DNA of 64,000 nucleotides from Sphingomonas sp. QA11. Lineage in GTDB: Bacteria > Pseudomonadota > Alphaproteobacteria > Sphingomonadales > Sphingomonadaceae. The stretch lies in assembly GCF_028473665.1 (NCBI RefSeq), contig NZ_CP098774.1:4583501-4647500 (forward strand), read 5' to 3'. This document shows positions 15,819 through 24,157 of this stretch, in pieces (the stretch's first letter is position 1; every line of letters begins with the position of its first letter). Made by a program: the position numbers and the translations under genes. Under the pieces are notes generated by a model. It saw only the letters and a program-made list of their open reading frames with translations, made no database searches and had not been told where the DNA came from.

Positions 15819-18113
15819 ATGGCTAGCCGGGCGCAGCCGCCCTTGTGGCGCGAGACGGTGAAGGCGGGCGCCGCGCGCAGCGGCGCACTGATCGGCGCGA
15901 TCGCGATCGTCGCCGCCGCGATCCTCGTGCTGATCGCGCTCGTCACCTATCATCCGGGCGATCCCTCGCTGAACACCGCGTCAGGCGGGCCAGCGGAGAA
16001 CTGGCTGGGGACGCCGGGCGCGTGGACCGCCGACCTGCTGTTCGCGCTGTTCGGCCTGCCGGTCGGCCTGGTGCTGTTCACCGCCCTGATGATCGCGCTG
16101 CGCCTGTGGAACGACGTGCCGGTCGGGCGCTGGCGACTGATGCTCATCGCGGCGCTGGGCGGCATCGCGCTGATGGGCACGACCGGCGCCCTAATCCGCG
16201 GTTCGGCCGTGCACTGGCTACCGGCGGGCTATGGCGGCATGGTCGGCATGACGGTCGCCGACCTGCTGCGCTGGGCGACGGGCTTCATCGGCGACGCGGC
16301 CATCCGGCTGTGGACGGTGCGCGGCGTCGCGGTTCTCACCGGCCTGGCGGGCGCCGGCGTCTGGGCGCTGAGCTTCGTCATCGATATCGGCGACAGGCCG
16401 CGCCGCCTGCCCAGGCCCCGGCCGGCAAAGGCGGAACGGCGCACGCCCGAACAGGAGGTATTCGCCCCCGAACCGGCGCGAAAGCCCACCCCGCGCGCAT
16501 TGGCGACCCCCGATTCGCGGCCCGGCCCGGTCATTGCCGAACGCACGCTCGCGCCGTCCGTCGCCAAGCCAAAGGCCAAACAGGCGTCGTTCGACCTGGG
16601 TGACAATTCGCAGCTTCCCCCGCTCGACCTGCTGAAACCCGCGCCACCCGCCCCGGGCGGGCCAGTCGACAAGGCAGCGCTTGAGCGCAATGCCCGGCTG
16701 CTCGAATCGGTGCTCGACGATTTCCACGTCAAGGGCCAGATCATCAACATCCGGCCCGGCCCGGTGGTGACGATGTACGAGCTCGAGCCGGCATCGGGGA
16801 TCAAGGCGAGCCGGGTGATCCAGCTCGCCGACGATATCGCGCGCAACATGTCGGCCATCTCGGCGCGCGTCGCGACCATCCCGGGGCGCACCGTGATCGG
16901 CATCGAGCTGCCCAATGTGCGTCGCGAGACGGTCGGGCTGCACGAGCTGATCGGGTCGCAGAGCTTCGACGACCAGTCGGCCTCGCTACCGCTGGTGCTG
17001 GGCAAGAACATCGCTGGCGACCCGGTCATCGCCGATCTGGCGCCGATGCCCCATCTGCTCGTCGCCGGCACGACCGGTTCAGGCAAGTCGGTCGGCCTCA
17101 ACTGCATGATCCTGTCGCTGCTCTACCGACTGCGGCCCGACCAGTGCCGGATGATCATGATCGATCCCAAGATGCTCGAACTGAGCATGTACGAGGATAT
17201 TCCCCACCTGCTCTCCCCGGTCGTGACCGACCCCGCCAAGGCGGTGCGCGCGCTGAAATGGGCGGTCGAGCAGATGGAGGAACGCTATCGCATGATGTCC
17301 TCCGTCGGGGTGCGCAGCCTGGCCAGCTTCAACGAGAAGGTGCGCGCGGCGCGGCAGAAGGGCCAGCCGCTCGGCCGCCGCGTGCAGACCGGCTATGATG
17401 CCGAGACCGGCCAGCCTGTCTATGAGGAGGAGACGCTCGACTTCCAGCCCCTGCCGCAGATCGTGGTGATCGTCGACGAACTCGCCGACTTGATGATGAC
17501 CGCCGGCAAGGAAGTCGAGTTCCTGATCCAGCGGCTCGCGCAAAAGGCGCGCGCGGCGGGCATCCACCTGATCATGGCGACTCAGCGCCCCTCGGTCGAC
17601 GTCATCACCGGCGTGATCAAGGCGAACCTGCCGACTCGGATCAGCTTCCACGTCACCTCGAAGATCGATTCGCGCACGATTCTCGGCGAGCAGGGCGCGG
17701 AGCAGCTGCTGGGCAAGGGCGACATGCTTTACATGCCCGGCGGCAAGGGCATCGTCCGTGTCCATGGGCCGTTCGTCAGCGACGACGAAGTGCGCGCGGT
17801 CGCCGATCACTGGCGCGCCCAGGGCCGGCCCGACTATATCCAGTCAGTCACCGAAGAGCCCGAGGATGGCTTCGCGCTCGACGGCGCGCCGGACGGCGAG
17901 GATTCGGCCGAGGACCAGCAATATCGATCGGCGATCCAGCTCGTCGTCGAAAGCCAGAAGGCCTCGACCTCCTGGCTCCAGCGCCAGCTCCGAATCGGCT
18001 ATAATTCGGCGGCGCGGCTGATCGAGCGGATGGAGAAGGACGGCGTCGTGAGCCGGCCTGACCATGTCGGACGGCGCGACGTGCTGCGCGACCGCGACGG
18101 GAACCCGTTGTAA
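15819..18113 (+). CDS. ftsK: DNA translocase FtsK
   Basis: The protein has 764 residues. Four hydrophobic helices lie in the first 200 residues (LIGAIAIVAAAILVLIALV, LLFALFGLPVGLVLFTALM, LMLIAALGGIALMGT and one near 165-190). A short proline-rich linker follows, then the RecA-like motor with Walker A GTTGSGKSVGLN and Walker B IVVIVDELADLMM. The C-terminal gamma winged-helix domain (QYRSAIQLVVESQKASTSWLQRQLRIGYNSAARLI) reads oriented KOPS DNA. FtsK pumps chromosome ends to the septum and activates XerCD at dif. The short linker is typical of alphaproteobacteria. Confidence 0.97.
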   Translation: MASRAQPPLWRETVKAGAARSGALIGAIAIVAAAILVLIALVTYHPGDPSLNTASGGPAENWLGTPGAWTADLLFALFGLPVGLVLFTALMIALRLWNDVPVGRWRLMLIAALGGIALMGTTGALIRGSAVHWLPAGYGGMVGMTVADLLRWATGFIGDAAIRLWTVRGVAVLTGLAGAGVWALSFVIDIGDRPRRLPRPRPAKAERRTPEQEVFAPEPARKPTPRALATPDSRPGPVIAERTLAPSVAKPKAKQASFDLGDNSQLPPLDLLKPAPPAPGGPVDKAALERNARLLESVLDDFHVKGQIINIRPGPVVTMYELEPASGIKASRVIQLADDIARNMSAISARVATIPGRTVIGIELPNVRRETVGLHELIGSQSFDDQSASLPLVLGKNIAGDPVIADLAPMPHLLVAGTTGSGKSVGLNCMILSLLYRLRPDQCRMIMIDPKMLELSMYEDIPHLLSPVVTDPAKAVRALKWAVEQMEERYRMMSSVGVRSLASFNEKVRAARQKGQPLGRRVQTGYDAETGQPVYEEETLDFQPLPQIVVIVDELADLMMTAGKEVEFLIQRLAQKARAAGIHLIMATQRPSVDVITGVIKANLPTRISFHVTSKIDSRTILGEQGAEQLLGKGDMLYMPGGKGIVRVHGPFVSDDEVRAVADHWRAQGRPDYIQSVTEEPEDGFALDGAPDGEDSAEDQQYRSAIQLVVESQKASTSWLQRQLRIGYNSAARLIERMEKDGVVSRPDHVGRRDVLRDRDGNPL

Positions 18114-18180
18114 GGTTTACGGTTCAGAAGGGGTTCAACCCGGCGCGCCTAGCGCCCGGAACCTGTCTCGGGAGAATATC

Positions 18181-18795
18181 GTGATCCTTCGCAATCTGTC
18201 CGTGCTCGGGGCGCTCGCCGTTCCAGCACTGGTCGCGGCGGCACCGGCCACCGGCGATCTCGCGCTCGTCCAGAGCCATCTCCAGTCAGTGCAGAGCCTG
18301 ACCGCATCGTTCAGCCAGACCGATCGTGCCGGCAAGGTGCTGACCGGCACGCTGACCCTGAAAAAGCCCGGCAAGATTCGCTTCCAATATGAGAAGGGCG
18401 TGCCGATCCTGATCGTCGGTGACGGCAAGGCGCTGACCTTCATCGATTATTCGGTGAAGCAGGTGCAGCGCTGGCCGATCGGCAATTCGCCGCTCAGCGT
18501 GCTGCTCGACCCCTCCAAGGACATGACGCGGTTCGCCAAGGTCGTGCCGGGATCCGACCCGCGGATCATCTCGGTCGAGGCGAACGACCCCAAGCATCCC
18601 GAATATGGCCGGATCACCCTTGTCTTCATCCGCGACGAGAGCGCGCCTGGCGGACTGATGCTGCAAGGCTGGGTCGCCCTTGATTCCCAGAACAACAGAA
18701 CGACGATCCGACTGTCGAATCAGCAATTCAACGCAGCCGTGAGCGACAGGACGTTCAATTGGAACGACCCGCGACGGACTTTGGGGCGAAACTGA
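18181..18795 (+). CDS. lolA: Outer-membrane lipoprotein carrier protein LolA family
   Basis: The product has 204 residues with a cleavable signal peptide (ILRNLSVLGALAVPALVAAAPA). After it come SHLQSVQSLTASFSQTDRAGKVLTGTLTLKKPGKIRFQY, the LolA opening pattern, and GDGKALTFIDYSVKQVQRWPI. LolA ferries lipoproteins across the periplasm. The GTG at 18181 has GGGAGA upstream; the earlier in-frame ATG at 18064 lies inside ftsK. ftsK followed by lolA is a common order. Confidence 0.92.
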   Translation: MILRNLSVLGALAVPALVAAAPATGDLALVQSHLQSVQSLTASFSQTDRAGKVLTGTLTLKKPGKIRFQYEKGVPILIVGDGKALTFIDYSVKQVQRWPIGNSPLSVLLDPSKDMTRFAKVVPGSDPRIISVEANDPKHPEYGRITLVFIRDESAPGGLMLQGWVALDSQNNRTTIRLSNQQFNAAVSDRTFNWNDPRRTLGRN

Positions 18796-18920
18796 TCCTT
18801 CGTTCATAGTGGCGACAGGTTAGTCCCCCTAGAAAGACATTGCGGATGTGGGGCGGATCGGGATTTTCCCCCTGTTGCTCGAACGGCCCATTTCCCGCCT
18901 GCGTGACGAACGCTAGGTCG

Positions 18921-18950
18921 GCCCTCGCTCCATGCCCCCGGAGCGAGGGC
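18921..18950 (+). terminator. Strong hairpin, probable terminator
   Basis: GCCCTCGCTCC at 18921-18931 and GGAGCGAGGGC at 18940-18950 are perfect 11-bp inverted copies around an 8-nt loop. The plus strand continues CTTTCCTTG, a weak T-rich tail. It lies 125 bp after lolA and 41 bp before xth, so it probably ends the ftsK-lolA transcript, or a small RNA from the 18796-18950 gap. Confidence 0.65.
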
Positions 18951-18991
18951 CTTTCCTTGTCGGCACTGATTCCCCCCGCTACATCGCCTTG

Positions 18992-19780
18992 ATGACGCTG
19001 AAGATCGTTTCCTGGAACATTAACTCGGTACGGTTCCGTATCGAAATCGTCGAACGTTTCCTGCGCGAGGTGTCGCCCGACATCTTGTGCCTTCAGGAAA
19101 CCAAGGTCATCGACGGGGACTTCCCCACCGCGCCATTCCGCGCGCTGGGGTACAAGCACATCATCCTGCACGGGCAACGCATGCACCACGGCGTGGCGAT
19201 CATCAGCCGGGTGCCGCTGGTCGAGGACGACCGGTTCGACTGGCAGGCCAATCGCGAGGCACGGCATGTCGGCGTGCGACTCGAAAACGGGGTGCGACTG
19301 GAGAATGTCTATGTGCCCGCCGGCGGTGACGTGCCGAATCGCGAGGTGAATCCAAAATTCGGCCAGAAGCTCGATTTCGTCGAGCGCATGACTCACTGGT
19401 CAGCCGGGCTGACCGTCCCGTCGATCCTGGTCGGCGACTTCAACATCGCCCCGCTCGAATCCGATGTGTGGAGCCACAAGCAGCTGCTCGACGTGGTGAG
19501 CCACACGCCGATCGAGGTCGCCGCGCTCGACGGCCTGCGCACATCGAACGACTGGGTCGATCTCGGCCGGCATTTCGTGCCGGCACCCGAGCGGCTGTTC
19601 ACCTGGTGGAGCTATCGGGCAAAGGACTGGCTCGCGTCCGATCGCGGGCGCCGGCTCGACCATATGTGGGCGACCGCCGACGTCGCGAAGACAGCCACCA
19701 GCCACAAGGTGTTCGAAGATTGCCGGAGTTGGCTGAAACCGTCCGACCATGTCCCGATCATGACCGAGTTCGCCCTGTGA
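18992..19780 (+). CDS. xth: Exodeoxyribonuclease III / AP endonuclease
   Basis: The 262-residue protein is of the exonuclease III class, which cuts DNA 5' to abasic sites. Motifs: SWNINSVRFR, the metal-binding LCLQETK, GVAIISRVP, GDFNIAP and the final RLDHMWAT and SDHVPIMTEF. The ATG at 18992 gives the family N-terminus; the longer frame begins inside the upstream hairpin. The stop overlaps the ribA GTG start by 4 bp. Confidence 0.95.
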   Translation: MTLKIVSWNINSVRFRIEIVERFLREVSPDILCLQETKVIDGDFPTAPFRALGYKHIILHGQRMHHGVAIISRVPLVEDDRFDWQANREARHVGVRLENGVRLENVYVPAGGDVPNREVNPKFGQKLDFVERMTHWSAGLTVPSILVGDFNIAPLESDVWSHKQLLDVVSHTPIEVAALDGLRTSNDWVDLGRHFVPAPERLFTWWSYRAKDWLASDRGRRLDHMWATADVAKTATSHKVFEDCRSWLKPSDHVPIMTEFAL

Positions 19781-20835
19781 GCGCGCGCACGACGGCGAAC
19801 GCGATCGACGCGCTGCGGCGGGGCTGGCCGATCGCGATCGCGGGGGCGGACGGCACCCTCGCCTTGCTTCCCATCGAGACGACCGATCCCGAACGGCTGG
19901 CTGCGTTCGATCCGGAGGGCCAGGCTTCGGTCCTGCTGACCTCGGGCCGTGCCGCGACCCTGAAGCTCGCCAACCAGCGCGACGCCGCGGCCCCCGATTC
20001 GCCCGTGATGGTGGAGCGGGCGCCCTGGCTCGATTTCGCGGCCGCGACAGCGCTCGCTGATCCCCAGTTCGATCTGCAGACGCCGCTGAAGGGCCCGTTC
20101 CGCGCGATTCCGGTGGCGGCACCGGAGGCAGCGGCCGCGGCGCTTCGACTCGCCCGGATCGGCGGGGTGCTGCCCGCCTTTTTCGCCGGCGCCGCCGCGA
20201 CCGTCGACGTGACGCTCACCCCGGCCGATATCAATGCACATGAAGATGCCGCCCGGCTGACCATCGCGACGCGCGCTCGCCTGCCGGTTTCGGGTGCTGA
20301 AGATACCGAGATCGTCGCTTTCCGTACCCCGGAAATGCCCGGGGAGCATGTCGCGCTGCTGATCGGCGCGCCCAACGGACAGCCGCCACTGGTCCGCCTG
20401 CACAGCGAATGCCTCACCGGCGACGTGCTCGGCAGCCTCAAATGCGATTGCGGGCCGCAGCTCGACGCCGCGATCCGTGCCATCTCCGCCAGCGGATGGG
20501 GCATATTGCTCTATCTACGGCAGGAAGGGCGCGGGATCGGGCTGATCAACAAGCTGCGCGCCTATGCGCTGCAGGACCAGGGATTCGATACGGTCGACGC
20601 CAATACGCGGCTTGGCTTCGCGGTCGATTCACGCAATTTCGCGGTCGCGGCGCGAATGCTCGACCTGCTCGGTCAGCGATCGGTACGGCTGCTGACGAAC
20701 AATCCGGAGAAGGTGGCACAGCTCGAAGGGGCGGGCATCAAGGTGATCGAGCGCGTGTCGCACATCCTGCCGGCAAACCCGCACAACGAACGTTACTTGG
20801 CGACCAAGCGCGACCGCACCGGGCACCAATTCTAG
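19777..20835 (+). CDS. ribA: GTP cyclohydrolase II (with N-terminal extension)
   Basis: The protein has 352 residues. The C-terminal 195 or so form a complete RibA domain: HSECLTGDVLGSLKCDCG supplies the three zinc cysteines, then YLRQEGRGIGL, DTVDANTRLGF and LLTNNPEKV. RibA opens the imidazole ring of GTP, the first step of riboflavin synthesis. The N-terminal 150 residues (WPIAIAGADGTLALLPIE and on) are not part of the catalytic domain; they may be a degenerate RibB-like domain. Such extended RibA forms occur in alphaproteobacteria. GTG start overlapping xth. Confidence 0.92.
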   Translation: MSARTTANAIDALRRGWPIAIAGADGTLALLPIETTDPERLAAFDPEGQASVLLTSGRAATLKLANQRDAAAPDSPVMVERAPWLDFAAATALADPQFDLQTPLKGPFRAIPVAAPEAAAAALRLARIGGVLPAFFAGAAATVDVTLTPADINAHEDAARLTIATRARLPVSGAEDTEIVAFRTPEMPGEHVALLIGAPNGQPPLVRLHSECLTGDVLGSLKCDCGPQLDAAIRAISASGWGILLYLRQEGRGIGLINKLRAYALQDQGFDTVDANTRLGFAVDSRNFAVAARMLDLLGQRSVRLLTNNPEKVAQLEGAGIKVIERVSHILPANPHNERYLATKRDRTGHQF

Positions 20836-20884
20836 GGGTAGCCAGGTAGCCCTCGGGCCAGATTTGGAACGATCGAAAGCAATT

Positions 20885-21547
20885 CTAGGCTATCAGCCGG
20901 GCGACCTCGTCGAAATTGCCAGCGATCTCCTGCACGCCCAGCGCTCTCAGCGTAGCGGCATGATCCGGCCCGCAATGGCGGCCGCCGCAATAACCGATGA
21001 CATAAGCACCCGAGGCGACCGCGCCGGTCACTCCGACGGGCGAATCCTCCAGGATCACGCAGCGCCCGATATCGACGCCGAGCGCGGCGGCGGCGTGGAG
21101 ATAGAGATCGGGCGCCGGCTTGCCGCGCACGACATGGTCGCGGCCGGAAAAGATCTTGTCGCCGAACGCGTCGCGGATGCCGAGATGATCGAGGTGACGC
21201 TCGATCCAGCGGGTGGGACTCGACGACGCGATCGCGCGTGGGAAATCGGCGGGCAGGCTCCGAACGAAGGCGATGGCCCCCGCGATCGCGTCGAGCCCCT
21301 CGCGCATCGCCCGGTCGTCCTCGGCCTGGCGGGCGACATGGAAATCATCCGGCAGCATCCGCCCGATCCAGCGCTCGATCGCCGCGAGGAAATCGGCGCC
21401 GGCCAGACCCATGAAGTTCGTCATGGATTCTTCGGGCGTGGTCGGATGGCCGACGCCGGTCAGATAGTCGGCGATCTGCTTGTTGCCGGCATATTCGCTG
21501 TCGAGCAGCACACCATCGAAATCGAAGATGATGGCCTCGAACCTCAT
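20885..21547 (-). CDS. HAD-superfamily hydrolase (beta-phosphoglucomutase-like phosphatase)
   Basis: The 220-residue protein has HAD motif I FDFDGVLLDSE with the nucleophile Asp, a helical cap domain (residues of about 20-85), motif II IASSSPTRW, motif III Lys in RGKPAPDLYLHAA and motif IV LEDSPVGVTGAVASG. This pattern is typical of sugar-phosphate phosphatases and phosphoglucomutases; the substrate cannot be read. It starts at an ATG overlapping the yggS stop, so the two are cotranscribed. Confidence 0.9.
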   Translation of the reverse strand: MRFEAIIFDFDGVLLDSEYAGNKQIADYLTGVGHPTTPEESMTNFMGLAGADFLAAIERWIGRMLPDDFHVARQAEDDRAMREGLDAIAGAIAFVRSLPADFPRAIASSSPTRWIERHLDHLGIRDAFGDKIFSGRDHVVRGKPAPDLYLHAAAALGVDIGRCVILEDSPVGVTGAVASGAYVIGYCGGRHCGPDHAATLRALGVQEIAGNFDEVARLIA

Positions 21548-22212
21548 CGGCGTGCACCGAACAGCGCGGTACCGATACGGACATGGGTGGCACCGAGCGT
21601 CACCGCCGTCTCGTAATCGCCCGACATGCCGATGCTGAGCCCCGCAACGCCATTGTCGCGCGCGAGCTTCGCCAGCAGCGCGAAATAGGGCGCCGGCTCC
21701 ACCTCGGCCGGTGGTACCGCCATCAGCCCGGCAACCGGCACTCCCGCCGCGCGGGCCTCGGCGAGCAGATCCGGCAGCGCGTCGATCGCGCAGCCGCCCT
21801 TCTGCTCCTCGTCCCCGATATTGACCTGGAGAAAGCAATCGGGCCGCCGGTTCTGCCGTTCCATCGCCCGCGCGAGCGCCGCGATCAGCGAGGGCCGGTC
21901 GACCGAATGGATGGCGTCGAACAGCGCCACCGCTTCTTCCGCCTTGTTGGACTGGAGCTGGCCGACCAGGTGCAGCACCGCATCGGGCCATGCCTCCCGC
22001 AGCGCCGGCCATTTCGCCTGGGCTTCCTGCACGCGATTCTCGCCGAACACGCGCTGACCGGCGGCGAGCAGAGGCTCGATCTCGTCGGCGTCTTTTGTCT
22101 TCGATATCGCGATCAGGGTGACCGCTTCGGCCTTCCGGCCGGCAAGGCGTGCGGCATGGGCAATCGCCTCGCGCGCTGTCGTGAGACGGGTCTCGGGGTC
22201 GTCGGGCTGCAT
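21544..22212 (-). CDS. yggS: PLP homeostasis protein, YggS family
   Basis: The 222-residue alanine-racemase-like barrel binds pyridoxal phosphate and controls free PLP without known enzyme activity. Seen: LIAISKTKDADEIEPLLAAGQRVFGENRVQEAQ, with the PLP lysine in SKTK; HLVGQLQSNKAEEAV; VNIGDEEQKGG; SIGMSGDYETAVTLGATHVRIGTALFG. The start at 22212 gives the family N-terminus. The divergent thiE-like gene begins 23 bp away. Confidence 0.95.
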   Translation of the reverse strand: MQPDDPETRLTTAREAIAHAARLAGRKAEAVTLIAISKTKDADEIEPLLAAGQRVFGENRVQEAQAKWPALREAWPDAVLHLVGQLQSNKAEEAVALFDAIHSVDRPSLIAALARAMERQNRRPDCFLQVNIGDEEQKGGCAIDALPDLLAEARAAGVPVAGLMAVPPAEVEPAPYFALLAKLARDNGVAGLSIGMSGDYETAVTLGATHVRIGTALFGARR

Positions 22213-22234
22213 CGGCAGCGCTATAGGCAGGGCC

Positions 22235-22801
22235 GTGCCGCACCGCCACCCCAAGCGCCCGCCGATTCCGACGCTGTGGCTGATGACCGACGAGCGGATC
22301 GGCGACGGCCTCTGGCGCGCGATCGATTCCCTGCCACGCGGCGCCGGCATCGTGTTTCGCCACTATTCGACCGAGCCGGGAAAACGCCGGGCATTATTCG
22401 CCCAGGTCGCACGGATGGCGCGACGCAAGCGGTTGATACTCGTCCGCGCCGGACCGGTGCCGCTGGCGAAGGAAGCAGGTACGCATGGGCGCGGCACGCT
22501 CCGACCGGGCGGCATCCGCACCTGGGCGGCGCATTCGCGCAAGGAAGCAGTGGCGGGCAAGCGCGCCGGTGCCGATGCCCTGTTCGTCTCGCCCCTCTAT
22601 CCGACTCGTTCGCATCCGGTCGCGGGAACGCTTGGTCCAGTCCGTGCCGCTGCAATCGGGCAGGCCCTTGATATCCCTGTCATCGCTCTGGGCGGGATGA
22701 ACGCGGCGCGATTCAGGAAACTACGAGGACTTGGGTTTCATGGCTGGGCGGCGATCGACGCCTGGCTGCCGGATCAGAAGCGGAAAGCGGTTCCGATATA
22801 G
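22235..22801 (+). CDS. Thiamine phosphate synthase-like protein (ThiE/TenI family)
   Basis: The 188-residue protein resembles a TIM-barrel ThiE/TenI fold: LWLMTDERIGDGLW near the start, GIVFRHYS, then RAGADALFVSPLYPTRSHPVAGTLG and IPVIALGGMN. The divergent N-terminal half makes true thiamine phosphate synthase activity uncertain; a TenI-like role is possible. The GTG at 22235 has AGGCAGGG upstream. Its 3' end overlaps the convergent gene at 22774 by 28 bp. No TPP riboswitch is visible upstream. Confidence 0.75.
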   Translation: MPHRHPKRPPIPTLWLMTDERIGDGLWRAIDSLPRGAGIVFRHYSTEPGKRRALFAQVARMARRKRLILVRAGPVPLAKEAGTHGRGTLRPGGIRTWAAHSRKEAVAGKRAGADALFVSPLYPTRSHPVAGTLGPVRAAAIGQALDIPVIALGGMNAARFRKLRGLGFHGWAAIDAWLPDQKRKAVPI

Positions 22802-23499
22802 ACTGCCTGGCTGTCGCGGCGATCGTCGGGCGCTGGCTGGAGACGATAGTCGCGCTCCGCCTTGTACCGGATTCCCGCGGTCACATCGAGGTTGCGGGTC
22901 AGGCGATAGGAGCCGCCGACGTCAAGCGAATAGGCCGGAGCCTCCTCGACCAGCTTCGGCGCGCCCGCCAGCGGGCGATCCGCCACCGCCTTCACCCGGC
23001 CGGTGAACCGCTGCCCGGAATAGCTGACACCGACATCGACCGCCTCGCGGCTGCCCGGCAGCCCGGCGAGATCGACCTTGGCGACATCGCCCGACAGCGC
23101 GAAACGGCGCCAGCCGACCGCGACGCCCAGATTATAGGCGATCGGCGCGATGCTGACCGAGGACGGCATATCGATGAGCGACCTGCCACGCTCGGCGGCG
23201 AGCGCGGTGCGCGTGGAACGCGCGCGGACCGCGACGGTGACCGCGCGATTGCCGCTATGCCGCGTTTCGGTTGGCGTGAAGCGGAAGCTGCTGGTGTCGA
23301 GCCCGCTCCGCGCGAAGACCGCCGCGAGCTTCGGGTCGGCAGCAGCCGGGGTGAAGGAACTGATATCGCCAATGTCCAGCGGCGCGCGCTTTGCCGTCAG
23401 CCGCGACTCGCCGGGTGCGCCGGTCGCCGGTGCCATGGCGAAGCCGGCGGCGACCAGCGCCCCCACTCCGATTCCTGACATCCAACGCCCTGAAAACAC
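22774..23499 (-). CDS. Predicted outer-membrane beta-barrel-type protein
   Basis: The product has 241 residues from a GTG with AAGGGG upstream. A signal-peptide-like start (GIGVGALVAAGFAMAPATGAP) is followed by alternating beta-strand sequence (YNLGVAVGWRRFALSGDVAKVDL, VDVGVSYSGQRFTGRVKAV, YSLDVGGSYRLTRNLDVTAGIRYKAE). The last residues VYIGTAFRF end in Phe, the outer-membrane insertion signal. No named family was recognised; porin-like or OmpA-barrel-like structure is inferred. Its 3' end overlaps the convergent thiE-like gene by 28 bp. Confidence 0.7.
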   Translation of the reverse strand: MFSGRWMSGIGVGALVAAGFAMAPATGAPGESRLTAKRAPLDIGDISSFTPAAADPKLAAVFARSGLDTSSFRFTPTETRHSGNRAVTVAVRARSTRTALAAERGRSLIDMPSSVSIAPIAYNLGVAVGWRRFALSGDVAKVDLAGLPGSREAVDVGVSYSGQRFTGRVKAVADRPLAGAPKLVEEAPAYSLDVGGSYRLTRNLDVTAGIRYKAERDYRLQPAPDDRRDSQAVYIGTAFRF

Positions 23500-23706
23500 G
23501 TGCGACCCCTTAGCAGTGCCTGGATTCGGCACTTCACTCCAATTCGCGCCTATCACGATTCGATCCGGCCCTGCCACTGTCTTGACGCATTTTCCCCCGA
23601 AGTGTTGCCCGCGGCACACAGGCCGCGCGCGTGCGCCGCGCTTGCGGCAGGCGCGAGACCATCTATAGATGCCCGAGATCTCATGAAACCGTCCAGGAAA
23701 CCGCCG

Positions 23707-24144
23707 ATGAACCGCCTTTTGCGTACCGCGATTGTGGTTTCGCTTGCCCTCCCGCTCATGGCCTGCGGCCATCGCGGCAAGGACCGCGCCACCCCCGATC
23801 TGGCCGCCGCCAAGGTGACCACCATCGGCGTGAACTCCTATCTCTGGCGCGCCAGCCTCGACACGCTGAGCTTCATGCCGCTGCTTCAGACCGATTCGAA
23901 CGGCGGCGTGATCGTGACCGACTGGTATGTGAACCCCGCCGCCCCGACCGAGCGGATGAAGGTGACCGTGACGATCCTCGACCAGGATCTGCGCGCCGAC
24001 GGCCTGCGCGTCGCCGCGCTGCGCGAGGTGAACCAGGGCGGGCAATGGGTCGCATCGCCGGTCGCGGCGGCGACCGTGCAGAAGCTCGAGGACATCATCC
24101 TGACGCGCGCACGCGACCTGCGCCGTACCGCCATCGCCAACTAA
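23707..24144 (+). CDS. DUF3576 domain lipoprotein
   Basis: The protein has 145 residues. The N-terminus is a lipoprotein signal with the lipobox LMAC (Cys at about residue 20). The DUF3576 core follows: TTIGVNSYLWRASLDTLSFMPL, then GGVIVTDWY and a C-terminal helix LEDIILTRARDLRRT. The function is unknown. The gene sits 13 bp before leuS, the usual place for it in alphaproteobacteria, and is probably cotranscribed with leuS-lptE-holA. An ATG at 23683 is an alternative start. Confidence 0.88.
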   Translation: MNRLLRTAIVVSLALPLMACGHRGKDRATPDLAAAKVTTIGVNSYLWRASLDTLSFMPLLQTDSNGGVIVTDWYVNPAAPTERMKVTVTILDQDLRADGLRVAALREVNQGGQWVASPVAAATVQKLEDIILTRARDLRRTAIAN

Positions 24145-24157
24145 AGGCGGTCGACAT

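Noticed and set aside
22201..22280. TPP riboswitch before the thiE-like gene
   Set aside because: The 22-bp gap and flanking coding DNA lack the CTGAGA core.
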